Of a stretch of DNA of 64,000 nt, positions 44,539-52,532 are shown piece by piece (position 1 is the stretch's first letter; every line of letters starts with the position of its first letter). Source of the stretch: Actimicrobium sp035984655 (lineage in GTDB: Bacteria > Pseudomonadota > Gammaproteobacteria > Burkholderiales > Burkholderiaceae_D); the NCBI RefSeq assembly GCF_035984655.1, contig NZ_JAXCHT010000015.1:1-64000 (forward strand), written 5' to 3'. The translations under genes and the position numbers were made by a program. The notes under the pieces were generated by a model. The model was not told the DNA's origin. It ran no database searches and was given only the letters and a program-made list of their open reading frames with translations.

Positions 44539-45983
44539 GCATGAATCTGGTCACCCTGATGTACCTGATTGCCTCGGTCTGCTTCATCCAGGCCCTGAAG
44601 GGACTATCCCATCCATCGACGGCGCGGCGCGGCAATGCGTTCGGCATGAGCGGCATGGCCATTGCGGTGGTCACCACCATCGCCCTGATCGTCAAGCTCA
44701 AGTCGGAGGCGCAGGGTTCGCCGCTGGGTTACGGCCTGGTGATCATTGCGGTGATCATCGGTGGCGGCATCGGCGCCTTCCTGGCGCGCACGGTCGAGAT
44801 GACCAAGATGCCCGAGCTGGTCGCCGCAATGCATTCGCTGATTGGCCTGGCGGCAGTCTGTATCGCCGTGGCCGCTGTATCGGAGCCGTGGGCCTTTGGC
44901 ATTGCGGCACACGGCGAGGCGCTGCCGTTCGGCAATCGACTCGAACTGTTCATCGGCACCTTTGTTGGTGCGATCACGTTCTCGGGTTCGGTGATCGCCT
45001 TCGGCAAGTTGTCGGGCAAGTACAAGTTCCGCCTGTTCCAGGGTGCGCCGGTCAGCTTCAACGGACAGCATCTGCTGAATCTGGCGCTGGCCATCCTGAT
45101 GCTGGGCTTCGGCCTGATCTTCTGTTTTGCGCCGGGCGTTGATCCGGTCTGGCTGCCGTTTGTCCTGATGGCGGCCATTGCCTTCGTGCTGGGCGTGCTG
45201 ATCATCATCCCGATCGGTGGCGCCGACATGCCGGTGGTGGTCTCGATGCTGAACAGTTACTCCGGCTGGGCTGCGGCCGGCATCGGCTTCTCGCTCAACA
45301 ACTCGATGCTGATCATCGCCGGTTCGCTGGTCGGTTCGAGTGGCGCGATCCTGTCCTACATCATGTGCAAGGCGATGAACCGGTCGTTCTTCAACGTGAT
45401 TCTGGGCGGCTTCGGTGGCGATCCGGCTGCCGCGGCGGCGGTTGGCGGCCAGGCTGCGCGTCCGGTCAAATCCGGCTCGGCGGACGATGCCGCTTTTCTG
45501 ATGAGCAATGCCGAGACCGTCATCATCGTGCCGGGCTACGGCCTGGCCGTGGCGCGCGCCCAGCATGCCCTGAAAGAGCTGACCGAAAAGCTGATCCACA
45601 AGGGTGTCAACGTCAAGTACGCGATTCATCCGGTGGCCGGGCGCATGCCGGGCCACATGAACGTGCTGCTGGCCGAAGCAGAAGTGCCGTATGACCAGGT
45701 GTTCGAGATGGAAGACATCAACAACGACTTCAGCCAGGCCGACGTGGTGCTGGTGCTCGGCGCCAACGACGTGGTCAACCCGGCCGCAAAGGATCCGAAA
45801 TCGTCGATTGCCGGCATGCCGATCCTGGAGGCCTACAAGGCCAAGACAGTCATCGTCAACAAGCGTTCGATGGCAGCCGGTTATGCCGGGCTGGACAACG
45901 AGTTGTTCTACATGGACAAGACGATGATGGTGTTTGGCGATGCCAAGAAGGTCATTGAGGATATGGTGAAGGCGGTAGAGTAA
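44535..45983 (+). CDS. pntB: NAD(P) transhydrogenase beta subunit
   Basis: 482 residues: nine-helix membrane part (first helix LVTLMYLIASVCFIQALKGLSHP) followed by NADP-binding domain III (VIIVPGYGLAVARAQHALKEL, HPVAGRMPGHMNVLLAEAEVPYD, DVVLVLGANDVVNPAAKDPKSSIAGMPILE). The last gene of the operon. No clear terminator follows. Confidence 0.96.
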   Translation: MSMNLVTLMYLIASVCFIQALKGLSHPSTARRGNAFGMSGMAIAVVTTIALIVKLKSEAQGSPLGYGLVIIAVIIGGGIGAFLARTVEMTKMPELVAAMHSLIGLAAVCIAVAAVSEPWAFGIAAHGEALPFGNRLELFIGTFVGAITFSGSVIAFGKLSGKYKFRLFQGAPVSFNGQHLLNLALAILMLGFGLIFCFAPGVDPVWLPFVLMAAIAFVLGVLIIIPIGGADMPVVVSMLNSYSGWAAAGIGFSLNNSMLIIAGSLVGSSGAILSYIMCKAMNRSFFNVILGGFGGDPAAAAAVGGQAARPVKSGSADDAAFLMSNAETVIIVPGYGLAVARAQHALKELTEKLIHKGVNVKYAIHPVAGRMPGHMNVLLAEAEVPYDQVFEMEDINNDFSQADVVLVLGANDVVNPAAKDPKSSIAGMPILEAYKAKTVIVNKRSMAAGYAGLDNELFYMDKTMMVFGDAKKVIEDMVKAVE

Positions 45984-46215
45984 TTTTTCGGGTAGCCGGA
46001 CCTGGCACGTTGATGGCCACGACACACGTGGCTGTCTCGCTCGCATGCGCGAGGAGGGCGGTTCGTTCGAGCCGAGTCGGCGGGGAATGAATATCTTTTC
46101 CGAGACCCGGTGCGACCGCCGCGTTCCGACGAAACCGTTTGACGATAAACCCTTCATCACGATCGTTCAGTCGCAAATTCCGGCGCGCCGAAACAGAGTC
46201 TCGCGCCGCCTGACA
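45984..46215. other. Intergenic region after pntB
   Basis: The first 230 nt of the 323-nt gap between pntB and the next gene hold no convincing coding region, hairpin terminator or family I recognise. The last 90 nt of the gap carry the operator array described separately. Confidence 0.5.
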
Positions 46216-46315
46216 ATACCTGTTTCGGGTATCAAAATTCCCTTTATGGGTATTAAATTTTCCAGAGTTATTGACGGTACCCAGATTGGGTACCATAATT
46301 CCCATTATGGGTATT
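46216..46315. promoter_or_regulatory. Operator array of GGGTA(T/C) half-sites
   Basis: GGGTAT/GGGTAC occurs four times on the plus strand, beginning at 46227, 46248, 46288 and 46309 (spacings 21, 40, 21 nt, near 2, 4 and 2 helical turns). Inverted partners make palindromes: ATACC-N7-GGTAT (46216-46232), GGTACCC-N5-GGGTACC (46276-46294) and CCCAT-T-ATGGG (46301-46311). A 28-bp block (46227-46254) is repeated at 46288-46315 with 25 matches. The last box covers the start codon of the following gene. Most likely bound by the winged-helix protein encoded just downstream. Confidence 0.75.
46271..46299 (+). promoter_or_regulatory. Promoter of the winged-helix/nucleotidyltransferase gene
   Basis: -35 TTGACG (46271-46276), 17-nt spacer, -10 CATAAT (46294-46299), each one base from consensus. 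The 7-bp inverted repeat GGTACCC/GGGTACC fills the spacer exactly. The predicted start of transcription falls at or next to the ATG at 46307. Confidence 0.7.
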
Positions 46316-46948
46316 TATTCAGACGCACTTTTCACAAAAACGCAGCAGCGGGTGCTGGCAGTGCTGTTTGGTCAGTCGCAGCGCTCGTTTTACGCCAATG
46401 AAATCATCGGTCTGGCAGGTTCCGGCTCTGGGGGCGTGCAGCGGGAATTGGCACGTCTGGAGTCGTCAGGGCTGGTGACGGTGCACCGGATAGGCAATCA
46501 GAAGCATTATCAGGCCAACCACGATGCGCCGATTTTTAGCGAGTTGCGCGCGATCGTCTTGAAGACATTCGGTGTGGCCGATGTGCTGCGCGTTGCGCTG
46601 CAGCCGCTATGGCCGCAGTTGGATCTGGCGTTTGTCTACGGTTCACTGGCCAAAGGCACCGAGCGTGCCGGTAGTGATGTGGACCTGATGGTCATTGGAT
46701 CGCTGCCGTCCAACGCCGAGCTGCTGAACGCATTGCTGCCGGCACAGAAACAGCTGGGTCGGGAGGTCAATCCAACGTTGTATTCGCCAGATGAGTTTGC
46801 GCAGCGTTTGCGCGATGGCAAATCGTTCATCCTGCGGGTACTCGAGAATCCCAAAATATTTGTCAAAGGATCAGAGCATGACATCGCGCGGCTCGGCGCC
46901 GCTGGCGAATCTGGCGCGCATTGGAAAACTCAAGTTGGAAGCACCTGA
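46307..46948 (+). CDS. Winged-helix/minimal nucleotidyltransferase fusion protein
   Basis: 213 residues in two domains. Residues 5-75 form a winged HTH (SDALFTKTQQRVLAVLFGQ, YANEIIGLAGSGSGGVQRELARLESSGLVTVHRIGNQKHYQAN). Residues about 105-213 form a polymerase-beta-type minimal nucleotidyltransferase with GSLAKGTERAGSDVDLMVIG (Gly112-Ser113, Asp124 and Asp126). The third acidic residue expected in active enzymes is not obvious; the strand reads REVNPTLYS. Such MNT proteins often act as antitoxins that AMPylate a HEPN toxin. Here the DNA-binding domain is fused to the MNT domain, and the upstream operator array suggests self-repression. It overlaps the HEPN-like gene by 71 nt. The ATG sits inside an operator box with no ribosome binding site. 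Confidence 0.85.
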   Translation: MGIYSDALFTKTQQRVLAVLFGQSQRSFYANEIIGLAGSGSGGVQRELARLESSGLVTVHRIGNQKHYQANHDAPIFSELRAIVLKTFGVADVLRVALQPLWPQLDLAFVYGSLAKGTERAGSDVDLMVIGSLPSNAELLNALLPAQKQLGREVNPTLYSPDEFAQRLRDGKSFILRVLENPKIFVKGSEHDIARLGAAGESGAHWKTQVGST

Positions 46949-47309
46949 TGCGCGCGAGCGGGCGGGCTTGTTGCGTTCGGCCAGTGTGCGCCTGCAGGAT
47001 GCCCGGCAAACTGGCCTCTCATTGGAGAGCCGCTTCGACCTGACCTACAATGCCGCGCACGCGGCGGCGTTGTCGGCGCTGCGAAGCCACGGTTATCGCA
47101 GCGAAAACCGCTATCTGGTCTTTCAGTGCCTGGAGCACACGCTGGGGTTCACACCGCAGCAATGGCTGTTGCTCAATCAGGCGCACACCAAACGCAATCT
47201 GGCTGAATATGAAGGAGACCTCGATGTTACCGTGGGTTTCGTCACCGAGCTCATTGAGCAGGTCGCGTCGTTGATTGCTGCAGCGCAGGCGCTTGAGACA
47301 GCGCCATGA
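46878..47309 (+). CDS. HEPN-like protein, probable partner of the MNT protein
   Basis: 143 residues, almost all alpha-helical. The pattern DLTYNAAHAAALSALRSHGYRSENRYLVFQCLEHTLG, then HTKRNLAEYEGDLDVTVGFVTELIEQVASL, resembles HEPN domains of the UPF0332 (PF05168) kind, in which RxxADY replaces the RNase motif Rx4-6H. Here the equivalent is Arg106-Asn-Leu-Ala-Glu-Tyr111. If active it could be an RNase toxin; if not, a helical adaptor. AAGGA 8 nt before the ATG at 46878 supports the start. The 71-nt overlap with the MNT gene indicates coupled expression. The family assignment is from motif pattern only. Confidence 0.7.
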   Translation: MTSRGSAPLANLARIGKLKLEAPDARERAGLLRSASVRLQDARQTGLSLESRFDLTYNAAHAAALSALRSHGYRSENRYLVFQCLEHTLGFTPQQWLLLNQAHTKRNLAEYEGDLDVTVGFVTELIEQVASLIAAAQALETAP

Positions 47310-47364
47310 AGGAGAAGCGCATCATCTCAGGCGGCATGTGGTGTTTTGCCCGGCCAATGTTGAT

Positions 47365-47400
47365 CGTACGCAGTCAGGGCAGTCCGCAGCCTTGCGTACG
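47365..47400. other. Inverted repeat downstream of the HEPN-like gene
   Basis: CGTACGCA (47365-47372) and TGCGTACG (47393-47400) form an 8-bp perfect inverted repeat with a 20-nt loop. There is no T-tract. It may form a weak 3' hairpin or be a site for a DNA-binding protein; the rest of the 181-nt gap shows nothing. Confidence 0.3.
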
Positions 47401-47490
47401 TCCGACCTGAGAATCCGTTGCTATCAATAGCAGCCTGCCATGCATGTTTTGATATGTGCATTTAACGAATAATCCATCGAGCACCGACCA

Positions 47491-48057
47491 ATGCAATCCT
47501 ATTCCGGAATTCAACTCAGTACAGCGCGTCTCGACCTGCGTCCACTGGCAAGCGGGGATGCGCCTGCGCTGTTCGAGATTCTCGCCAATCCGGAATTCAT
47601 GCGCTACTGGAGTTCGCCCCCATGGACCGCCATTGAGCAAGCCGTCGCCTTCATCGAGAAAGATCAAGCCGAAATGGCGCGCGACGAGCACATTCGGCTC
47701 GGCATTTTTCTGCGCGAAACGGCCCGGCTGATCGGCACTTGCAGCCTGTTCAAGATCGATCGGCAATGCCGCCGCGCGGAGCTCGGGTATGGCATCGCTC
47801 AGCCGTACTGGCGCAGTGGTTTCATGTCGGAGGCGGTTTCTGCACTGCTCGCCTTCGGCTTCTCGACGCTGAATCTCAATCGTGTCGAAGCCGACATCGA
47901 CCCGCGCAATACCGCCTCGGGCAGGAGCCTCGAAAAGCTGGGGTTCCTGCAGGAAGGCGTGCTGCGCGAGCGATGGATCGTGGGCGGCGAAGTCTCAGAC
48001 TCGGCGCTGTATGGATTGCTGTTGAAGGAATGGCGTGCCCGCCAGAACACGGATTGA
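47491..48057 (+). CDS. GNAT family N-acetyltransferase, RimJ-like
   Basis: 188 residues with the Acetyltransf_3 layout: LSTARLDLRPLASGDAPALFEILANPEFMRYW, then acetyl-CoA binding AELGYGIAQPYWRSGFMSEAVSALLAFGF and RVEADIDPRNTASGRSLEKLGFLQEGVLRERW. These RimJ/RimL-type enzymes acetylate ribosomal protein N-termini or small amines; the substrate cannot be fixed. It stands alone between the HEPN-like gene and a decayed gene. Confidence 0.9.
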   Translation: MQSYSGIQLSTARLDLRPLASGDAPALFEILANPEFMRYWSSPPWTAIEQAVAFIEKDQAEMARDEHIRLGIFLRETARLIGTCSLFKIDRQCRRAELGYGIAQPYWRSGFMSEAVSALLAFGFSTLNLNRVEADIDPRNTASGRSLEKLGFLQEGVLRERWIVGGEVSDSALYGLLLKEWRARQNTD

Positions 48058-48190
48058 TCGCCAGTGCGTGCCACGCATGCCACGATTTTTTGGCAATCCA
48101 TTTGAAGCGGTAACGGTATGAACGGAGGCACGGCGATCCATCGTGGCAGGGGTATCCCGCACCCAAACCATCTGCCACAGCGGAGTTCCA

Positions 48191-48345
48191 ATGAAACTTG
48201 CTCATATCCTGACTTCCCTTGCCCTGCTCGTTACCGCCCAAGCGCGTACGGCGCGAAAGACACCATGGATCGGCTGGAAGATATCGTCAAACAACGCGGC
48301 CTCGCGCGTGCGGCTGTCTTCGGCGTTGTCGCCGCCAAAAAAACG
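48191..48345 (+). pseudogene. Frameshifted remnant of a secreted binding-protein-like gene
   Basis: An ATG at 48191 with GGAG 5 nt upstream starts a clean signal peptide (MKLAHILTSLALLVTAQA). The natural continuation YGAKDTMDRLEDIVKQRGLARAAVF lies in a different frame, one base out near 48243. That segment resembles the start of polar amino acid ABC substrate-binding proteins ('L.dI.krGvLrVav'). The rest is missing, and the sequence runs into a terminator hairpin. I read it as a truncated, frameshifted gene; the family is only suggestive. Confidence 0.4.
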
Positions 48346-48366
48346 GACCTGAATGGTCCGTTTTTT
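48337..48366. terminator. Bidirectional Rho-independent terminator
   Basis: CGGACC-TGAAT-GGTCCG flanked by A7 on the left and T6 on the right works on both strands. It closes the M20 peptidase transcript on the minus strand (23 nt after its stop) and the decayed gene on the plus strand. Confidence 0.88.
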
Positions 48367-48389
48367 GATGATGCCATGCCGCAAGGCGG

Positions 48390-49631
48390 CTATTTCGTTT
48401 TGCCCATCGTTTCCATCATGCGCACCGTCAGGTACAGGCGCGGCACCACGCTGTCGAGGTCGGCCCATTCGTCCGACGAGTGGATGCGGTCGCCGACGAT
48501 GCCCATGCCATCTAGCACTACCGGCTTGCCGGTCTTGGGATTGTAGGCAAAGCCTGCGTCGGTGCCGTAGCGCATCGAGACCGGTGTGATCGACTTGCCG
48601 AGTTCCTTGTAGATGCTGTCGGCGGTGGCTGCCAGTTGATCGCTGCCGGCGTTCCTGGAGAATGGCGGACGACGGTTTTCGACCTTGACGCTGACTTCGG
48701 TGTCGGCGATCAGCTTGTTGCGAACGATCTTGTCGGCATCGGCCTGCACACGCTGGAGCTCACTCACGTCGGACATGCGCATATCTGCCGTGGCACTGGC
48801 TTTGTCAGGAATGATATTGACGCGTTCACCGGCCTTGATCACGGTCCAGTTGACGGTCGTGCCCTTCTCGGCGCTGCCCAGGTCCTTGAGCTGGATGATC
48901 TGGTTCGACAATTCGACCGCGGCATTGCGGCCCGCTTCCGGCGCCGAGCCGGCGTGCGATGCGCGGCCCTTGACGTCGAGGTGGACGTAAGCGATGCCGT
49001 TGGTGGCGACCGTCACCACATCGGCTTCAGGCGGCTCGAACACCAGCACGTAGTCCTGCTCGGACGACAGTTTGCTGATCATGTCGCGCGAACCGAGCGA
49101 GCTCTTTTCTTCGTCCGGATTGAACAGCACGGTCAGCGTCTTGTAATCCTTGAAGCCCCGCTCGCGCGCGATATCCAGTGCATACACGATCAGCAGCGCG
49201 CCGCCCTTGGCATCGGCGATGCCTGGGCCAAAGGCCTTGTTGCCGCTGATCGTGAAGGGGCGCTTCGCAGCTTCGCCGGTGCCGAACACGGTGTCGTAAT
49301 GGATTATCAGCATGATGTTTCTGGCGCCCGTCCCTTGCAGCTTGCCGATTACCATCTTGCCGGCAGCCGGCGGCGCGGCGACGATCTCGACGCTGGCGCC
49401 GACTTCCTTGAGGCGCTGCGCCAGCAAGGTTTCGACCTGGGTCAGTCCCTTCGCGTCATCGGTGCCGGAATCGATATTGACCAGCGCGGCGAGGTCCTTG
49501 ATCAGGACTTCCTTGCGCCTTTGTGCGGCCTCCAGCAGGGAGCTGTCGGCCTGCGTGGCCTGGGCGAAGGATGCGGCGCACGTGGTGCAACCCAGGGCGG
49601 CAACCAGCAACAGCAGGTATTTCTTCTTCAT
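48390..49631 (-). CDS. M20 family peptidase, glutamate carboxypeptidase type
   Basis: 413 residues with a signal peptide (MKKKYLLLLVAALGCTTCAASFAQA), so it is probably periplasmic. Zinc-site landmarks: MLIIHYDTVF (His, Asp), GPGIADAKGGALLIVYAL, FNPDEEKSSLGSRDM (Glu-Glu) and the dimerisation domain VDLKG-like HLDVKGRASHAGSAPEAGRNAAVELS. It resembles CPG2 glutamate carboxypeptidases, which remove C-terminal glutamate from folate-like or peptide substrates. It lies 175 nt downstream of the Anbu gene on the same strand. The ATG at 49631 sets the signal peptide; a longer upstream frame is not credible. Confidence 0.9.
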   Translation of the reverse strand: MKKKYLLLLVAALGCTTCAASFAQATQADSSLLEAAQRRKEVLIKDLAALVNIDSGTDDAKGLTQVETLLAQRLKEVGASVEIVAAPPAAGKMVIGKLQGTGARNIMLIIHYDTVFGTGEAAKRPFTISGNKAFGPGIADAKGGALLIVYALDIARERGFKDYKTLTVLFNPDEEKSSLGSRDMISKLSSEQDYVLVFEPPEADVVTVATNGIAYVHLDVKGRASHAGSAPEAGRNAAVELSNQIIQLKDLGSAEKGTTVNWTVIKAGERVNIIPDKASATADMRMSDVSELQRVQADADKIVRNKLIADTEVSVKVENRRPPFSRNAGSDQLAATADSIYKELGKSITPVSMRYGTDAGFAYNPKTGKPVVLDGMGIVGDRIHSSDEWADLDSVVPRLYLTVRMMETMGKTK

Positions 49632-49806
49632 GGGGTCTTTCGTGGAATGGTCGATTGAAATTGTCGATTGAAGCGGTGGTGGGGCGATGGCGACCTCACC
49701 AGAATGCGAGGCAGCGGTATTTTTTGTGCGGCAAACGGGGGATGCGGATCTCGGTGATCTCGCGCACTCAGTCCGCTCCGATCCGCACCTGAGCAAGCAA
49801 TCCGGC

Positions 49807-50685
49807 CTAAGGCTGCGGCTTGCCGGTGTCCTGCCCGGCCAGCGACTGCACCAGCACCGGGTCGCCGGCGCCCAGCGTCAGTTCCGGCGGCGTCGGCACC
49901 CGCACTGGTTTGCTGTGCATGTTGGTATTGCTGAGCACATTGCCAATGGCTTCCGGCGCGGCGTCCCAGACCGGATCGTCGATACCGTCGAACACGGTCT
50001 TGAGCTGCTGGCCCCAGGTATCGCGAATCATGCGGAAATACTGGTTCTTGTCGTCGACCGTGACGAAGCGCGTCACCGCCAGCTGGTCGGCCTCATAGAC
50101 CAGCAGATCGAGCGGCAAGCCGACCGAAATATTCGAGCGCAGGGTCGAGTCCATCGAAATCAGCGCGCACTTGGCGGCCTCGTCGAGCGTGGTGTCCAGA
50201 CCCAGTACACGGTCGATGATCGGCTTGCCGTACTTGGACTCGCCGATCTGGAAGTACACGCTTTCGTTTTGCGATTCAATGAAATTGCCGGCACTGTAAA
50301 TCTGGAACAGGCGGCAGCGTTCGCCCTTGATCTGTCCGCCGAAAATCATGCTGGCGTTGAAGTCGATGCCGAATTTGGTGAGCGCCTCGCCATCGCGTTC
50401 ATGCACGGTGCGAATCGCGTCGCCCAGAATTTGCGCGGCTTCGTACATCGTCGTCGCGGTCCAGAGACTGTGGCCGTCCTGGTTGACGTGGTTGACCAGC
50501 AGTTGGCGAATCGATTGCGAGATCGACAGATTGCCGGCGGTGAGCAGCACCATCATGCGGTCGCCGGGATTTTCGAACACGCTCATTTTGCGGAACGTGC
50601 CGATGTGATCGACACCGGCATTGGTACGCGAATCCGACAGGAACACCAGTCCCGCATCAACGCGCATGGCAACACAATAAGTCAT
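49807..50685 (-). CDS. Anbu-type proteasome homologue peptidase
   Basis: Ntn-hydrolase related to proteasome beta subunits (the Anbu family), 292 residues. After removal of Met1 the N-terminus is Thr2, the expected nucleophile; Asp18 (FLSDSRTNAG) and Lys33 (TFRKM) are the proteasome-like partners. It needs no propeptide. The family forms ring- or spiral-like oligomers; the substrate is not established. It is the last of four genes on the minus strand with an ATP-grasp protein, an alpha-E protein and a transglutaminase-like protein, the conserved Anbu neighbourhood. Confidence 0.93.
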   Translation of the reverse strand: MTYCVAMRVDAGLVFLSDSRTNAGVDHIGTFRKMSVFENPGDRMMVLLTAGNLSISQSIRQLLVNHVNQDGHSLWTATTMYEAAQILGDAIRTVHERDGEALTKFGIDFNASMIFGGQIKGERCRLFQIYSAGNFIESQNESVYFQIGESKYGKPIIDRVLGLDTTLDEAAKCALISMDSTLRSNISVGLPLDLLVYEADQLAVTRFVTVDDKNQYFRMIRDTWGQQLKTVFDGIDDPVWDAAPEAIGNVLSNTNMHSKPVRVPTPPELTLGAGDPVLVQSLAGQDTGKPQP

Positions 50686-50774
50686 GACTGAAACCTAAAA
50701 CAAAACAAGGTTCTGATTCTACAGTGGCTGGCGCGATGCAGTGCGGCCAATGCAGCCACGCGGCAACATTCAGC

Positions 50775-51578
50775 TCATTTGAGGTTCTGGATCGTCACAC
50801 GCACCTGCAGCGATTCAGTCCCGCCGCCGCGTCGCACCCCGCGCACCGGCGCCGAGGATTCATAATCGCGCCCCACCGCCAACCGGCACAAGGCATCGTT
50901 GGCAAATCGGCCATGCGTGACATCCAGACTGACCCAGCCAGTGTAGCCAGGTTCCTCGATCCAGACATCGACCCAGGCATGGGTTTCGGCGTGGTCGGAG
51001 CGGCCCGGGTCGATGTAGCCGGAGACATAGCGCGCCGCGATGCCGCGCGTGTGGCAGCAGGCGATGAACAGGTGGGCATGATCCTGGCAGACGCCGCTGC
51101 CGAGTTGCAGCGCTTCGGCGGCGGTAAAGGTGACATCGGTGGCGCCGCTCTGGTAGACCACCGCGCCACGCACTGCCTGGGCCAGCGCCAGCAAGTCTTC
51201 GCTGCGGCTGCCGACCGGCAGATACTGCGCCGCGAACGCGCGTACTTCGGCGGTCGGTTCGGTGCGGCTGGTCGGCATGGTGAACACCAGCGGCGAGACG
51301 GTATCGCAGGCGGTCAGCCGACCGCGGTCAAGCGGTGCAATATCGACAATGCCTTCGGCCACGATCGACAGTTCGGCAAAGCGGCCGCGCACGGTCAGCA
51401 TGTGGCATTCGTTGCCAAAGGCGTCGGCAAAGGCATGGCGATGACCGGACGTGGTGATGTGCCAGTGATCGACATGCTGATGCGCGTCGCCGCGTGGTGT
51501 CAGGCGCAGCTGCTGGATGGTGTAGACCAGCGGCGCGGAGTAGCGGTACAGGGTCTGGTGGCGGATGGAGAGGCGCAT
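50775..51578 (-). CDS. Transglutaminase-like protein of the Anbu cluster
   Basis: 267 residues: bacterial transglutaminase-associated N-terminal domain (MRLSIRHQTLYRYSAPLVYTIQQLRLTPR) and a papain-like catalytic core with Cys in LGSGVCQDHAHLFIA, His in AETHAWVDVWI and Asp in SLDVTHGRF. It is likely a peptidase or amide-forming enzyme rather than a classical protein crosslinker. It starts 2 nt after the alpha-E stop and lies 89 nt before the Anbu gene. Confidence 0.93.
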   Translation of the reverse strand: MRLSIRHQTLYRYSAPLVYTIQQLRLTPRGDAHQHVDHWHITTSGHRHAFADAFGNECHMLTVRGRFAELSIVAEGIVDIAPLDRGRLTACDTVSPLVFTMPTSRTEPTAEVRAFAAQYLPVGSRSEDLLALAQAVRGAVVYQSGATDVTFTAAEALQLGSGVCQDHAHLFIACCHTRGIAARYVSGYIDPGRSDHAETHAWVDVWIEEPGYTGWVSLDVTHGRFANDALCRLAVGRDYESSAPVRGVRRGGGTESLQVRVTIQNLK

Positions 51579-51580
51579 GA

Positions 51581-52531
51581 TCAGGCCGCCAGCGGAACCA
51601 GGAAATCGCGGCTGATGCGTTCGCCCAGCGCGCCAACGGTTTCCAGGAAATCGGTCAGATAATCGTCCAGGCCGGCGTCGAGGATGTCCTCGATGCGGCC
51701 GAACTGCAGCTCGGCACTGAGTTTGCCGGCGAAGCGTTCGGTATCGCGCGAGGTCTCGGTGCTGATCTGCTTCAGGTTGGCGACCAGTTCGGTCATGCAG
51801 GCCAGCAGTGAGCGCGGCATGTTCTGATTCAGGATCAACAGCTCGGCCACGCGCGCCGGTGTGATGACGTCGCGATACACCTTGCGATAGATCTCGAACG
51901 CCGATACCGAACGCAGCAGGGCGGCCCAGTAATAGAAATCGATCTGCTGCTCATGCGCCAAGGCCTGGTCGTCGCCCGCGCCGTGGAATTTGACGTCGAG
52001 GATGCGCGCCGTATTGTCGGCGCGTTCCAGAAAAGTGCCGATACGGATGAAGTAGAACGCCTCGTCCTTGAGCATGGTGCCGCTGGTGACGCCGCGCGAC
52101 AGATGCGAGCGGTGCTTGACCCACTCGAAGAACTGGCCTGGATCGCGTTCCAGTTCGCCGGCGCGCAGCTTGGCCTGCAACCCCAGCCAGGTGGCATTGC
52201 TGGTTTCCCAGACTTCGGTGGTCAGGGTGCCGCGCACGGCCCGCGCGTTCTCGCGTGCCTGTTTCAGGCAGGACGCAATCGAGGACGGATTGCTCATGTC
52301 CTTGACCATGAAGTCGAGCACGTCCTTGGGTGTCACGCCGTCGTACTTTTTATCGAACAGCTCCTGCAGTTCGGAGATGTCGAGAATCGCGCGCCAGCCG
52401 CGCACGGCAGCCTGGCGCGATTGCGGCAGCAAGCCGGTCTCGGTGTTGACGTCCAGCATGCGGGCGGTGTTTTCAGCGCGCTCGGTGTAGCGCGCCATCC
52501 AGAATAAGTGATCAGCAGTGCGGCTCAGCAT
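51581..52531 (-). CDS. Alpha-E domain protein (DUF403)
   Basis: 316-residue all-helical protein starting MLSRTADHLFWMARYTERAENTARMLDV, the hallmark of the alpha-E family, with LRTEVWET-like and FIRIGTFLERADNTARILDV repeats of the same motif. It has no known catalytic residues; it is thought to serve with the neighbouring ATP-grasp protein in making a peptide-like tag or bond. The ATG at 52531 is 1 nt from the ATP-grasp stop. The upstream extension of the frame is not conserved-looking. Confidence 0.92.
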   Translation of the reverse strand: MLSRTADHLFWMARYTERAENTARMLDVNTETGLLPQSRQAAVRGWRAILDISELQELFDKKYDGVTPKDVLDFMVKDMSNPSSIASCLKQARENARAVRGTLTTEVWETSNATWLGLQAKLRAGELERDPGQFFEWVKHRSHLSRGVTSGTMLKDEAFYFIRIGTFLERADNTARILDVKFHGAGDDQALAHEQQIDFYYWAALLRSVSAFEIYRKVYRDVITPARVAELLILNQNMPRSLLACMTELVANLKQISTETSRDTERFAGKLSAELQFGRIEDILDAGLDDYLTDFLETVGALGERISRDFLVPLAA

Positions 52532-52532
52532 G

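Noticed and set aside
44604..46160. 518-codon minus-strand frame opposite pntB
   Set aside because: His/Gln/Arg-rich shadow of pntB.
47374..47766. 130-codon minus-strand open frame opposite the GNAT gene
   Set aside because: No family, antisense to a well-supported acetyltransferase.
48118..48546. 142-codon plus-strand open frame
   Set aside because: Runs through the terminator hairpin and into antisense of the M20 peptidase; only its middle part resembles a protein, which I described as a frameshifted remnant.
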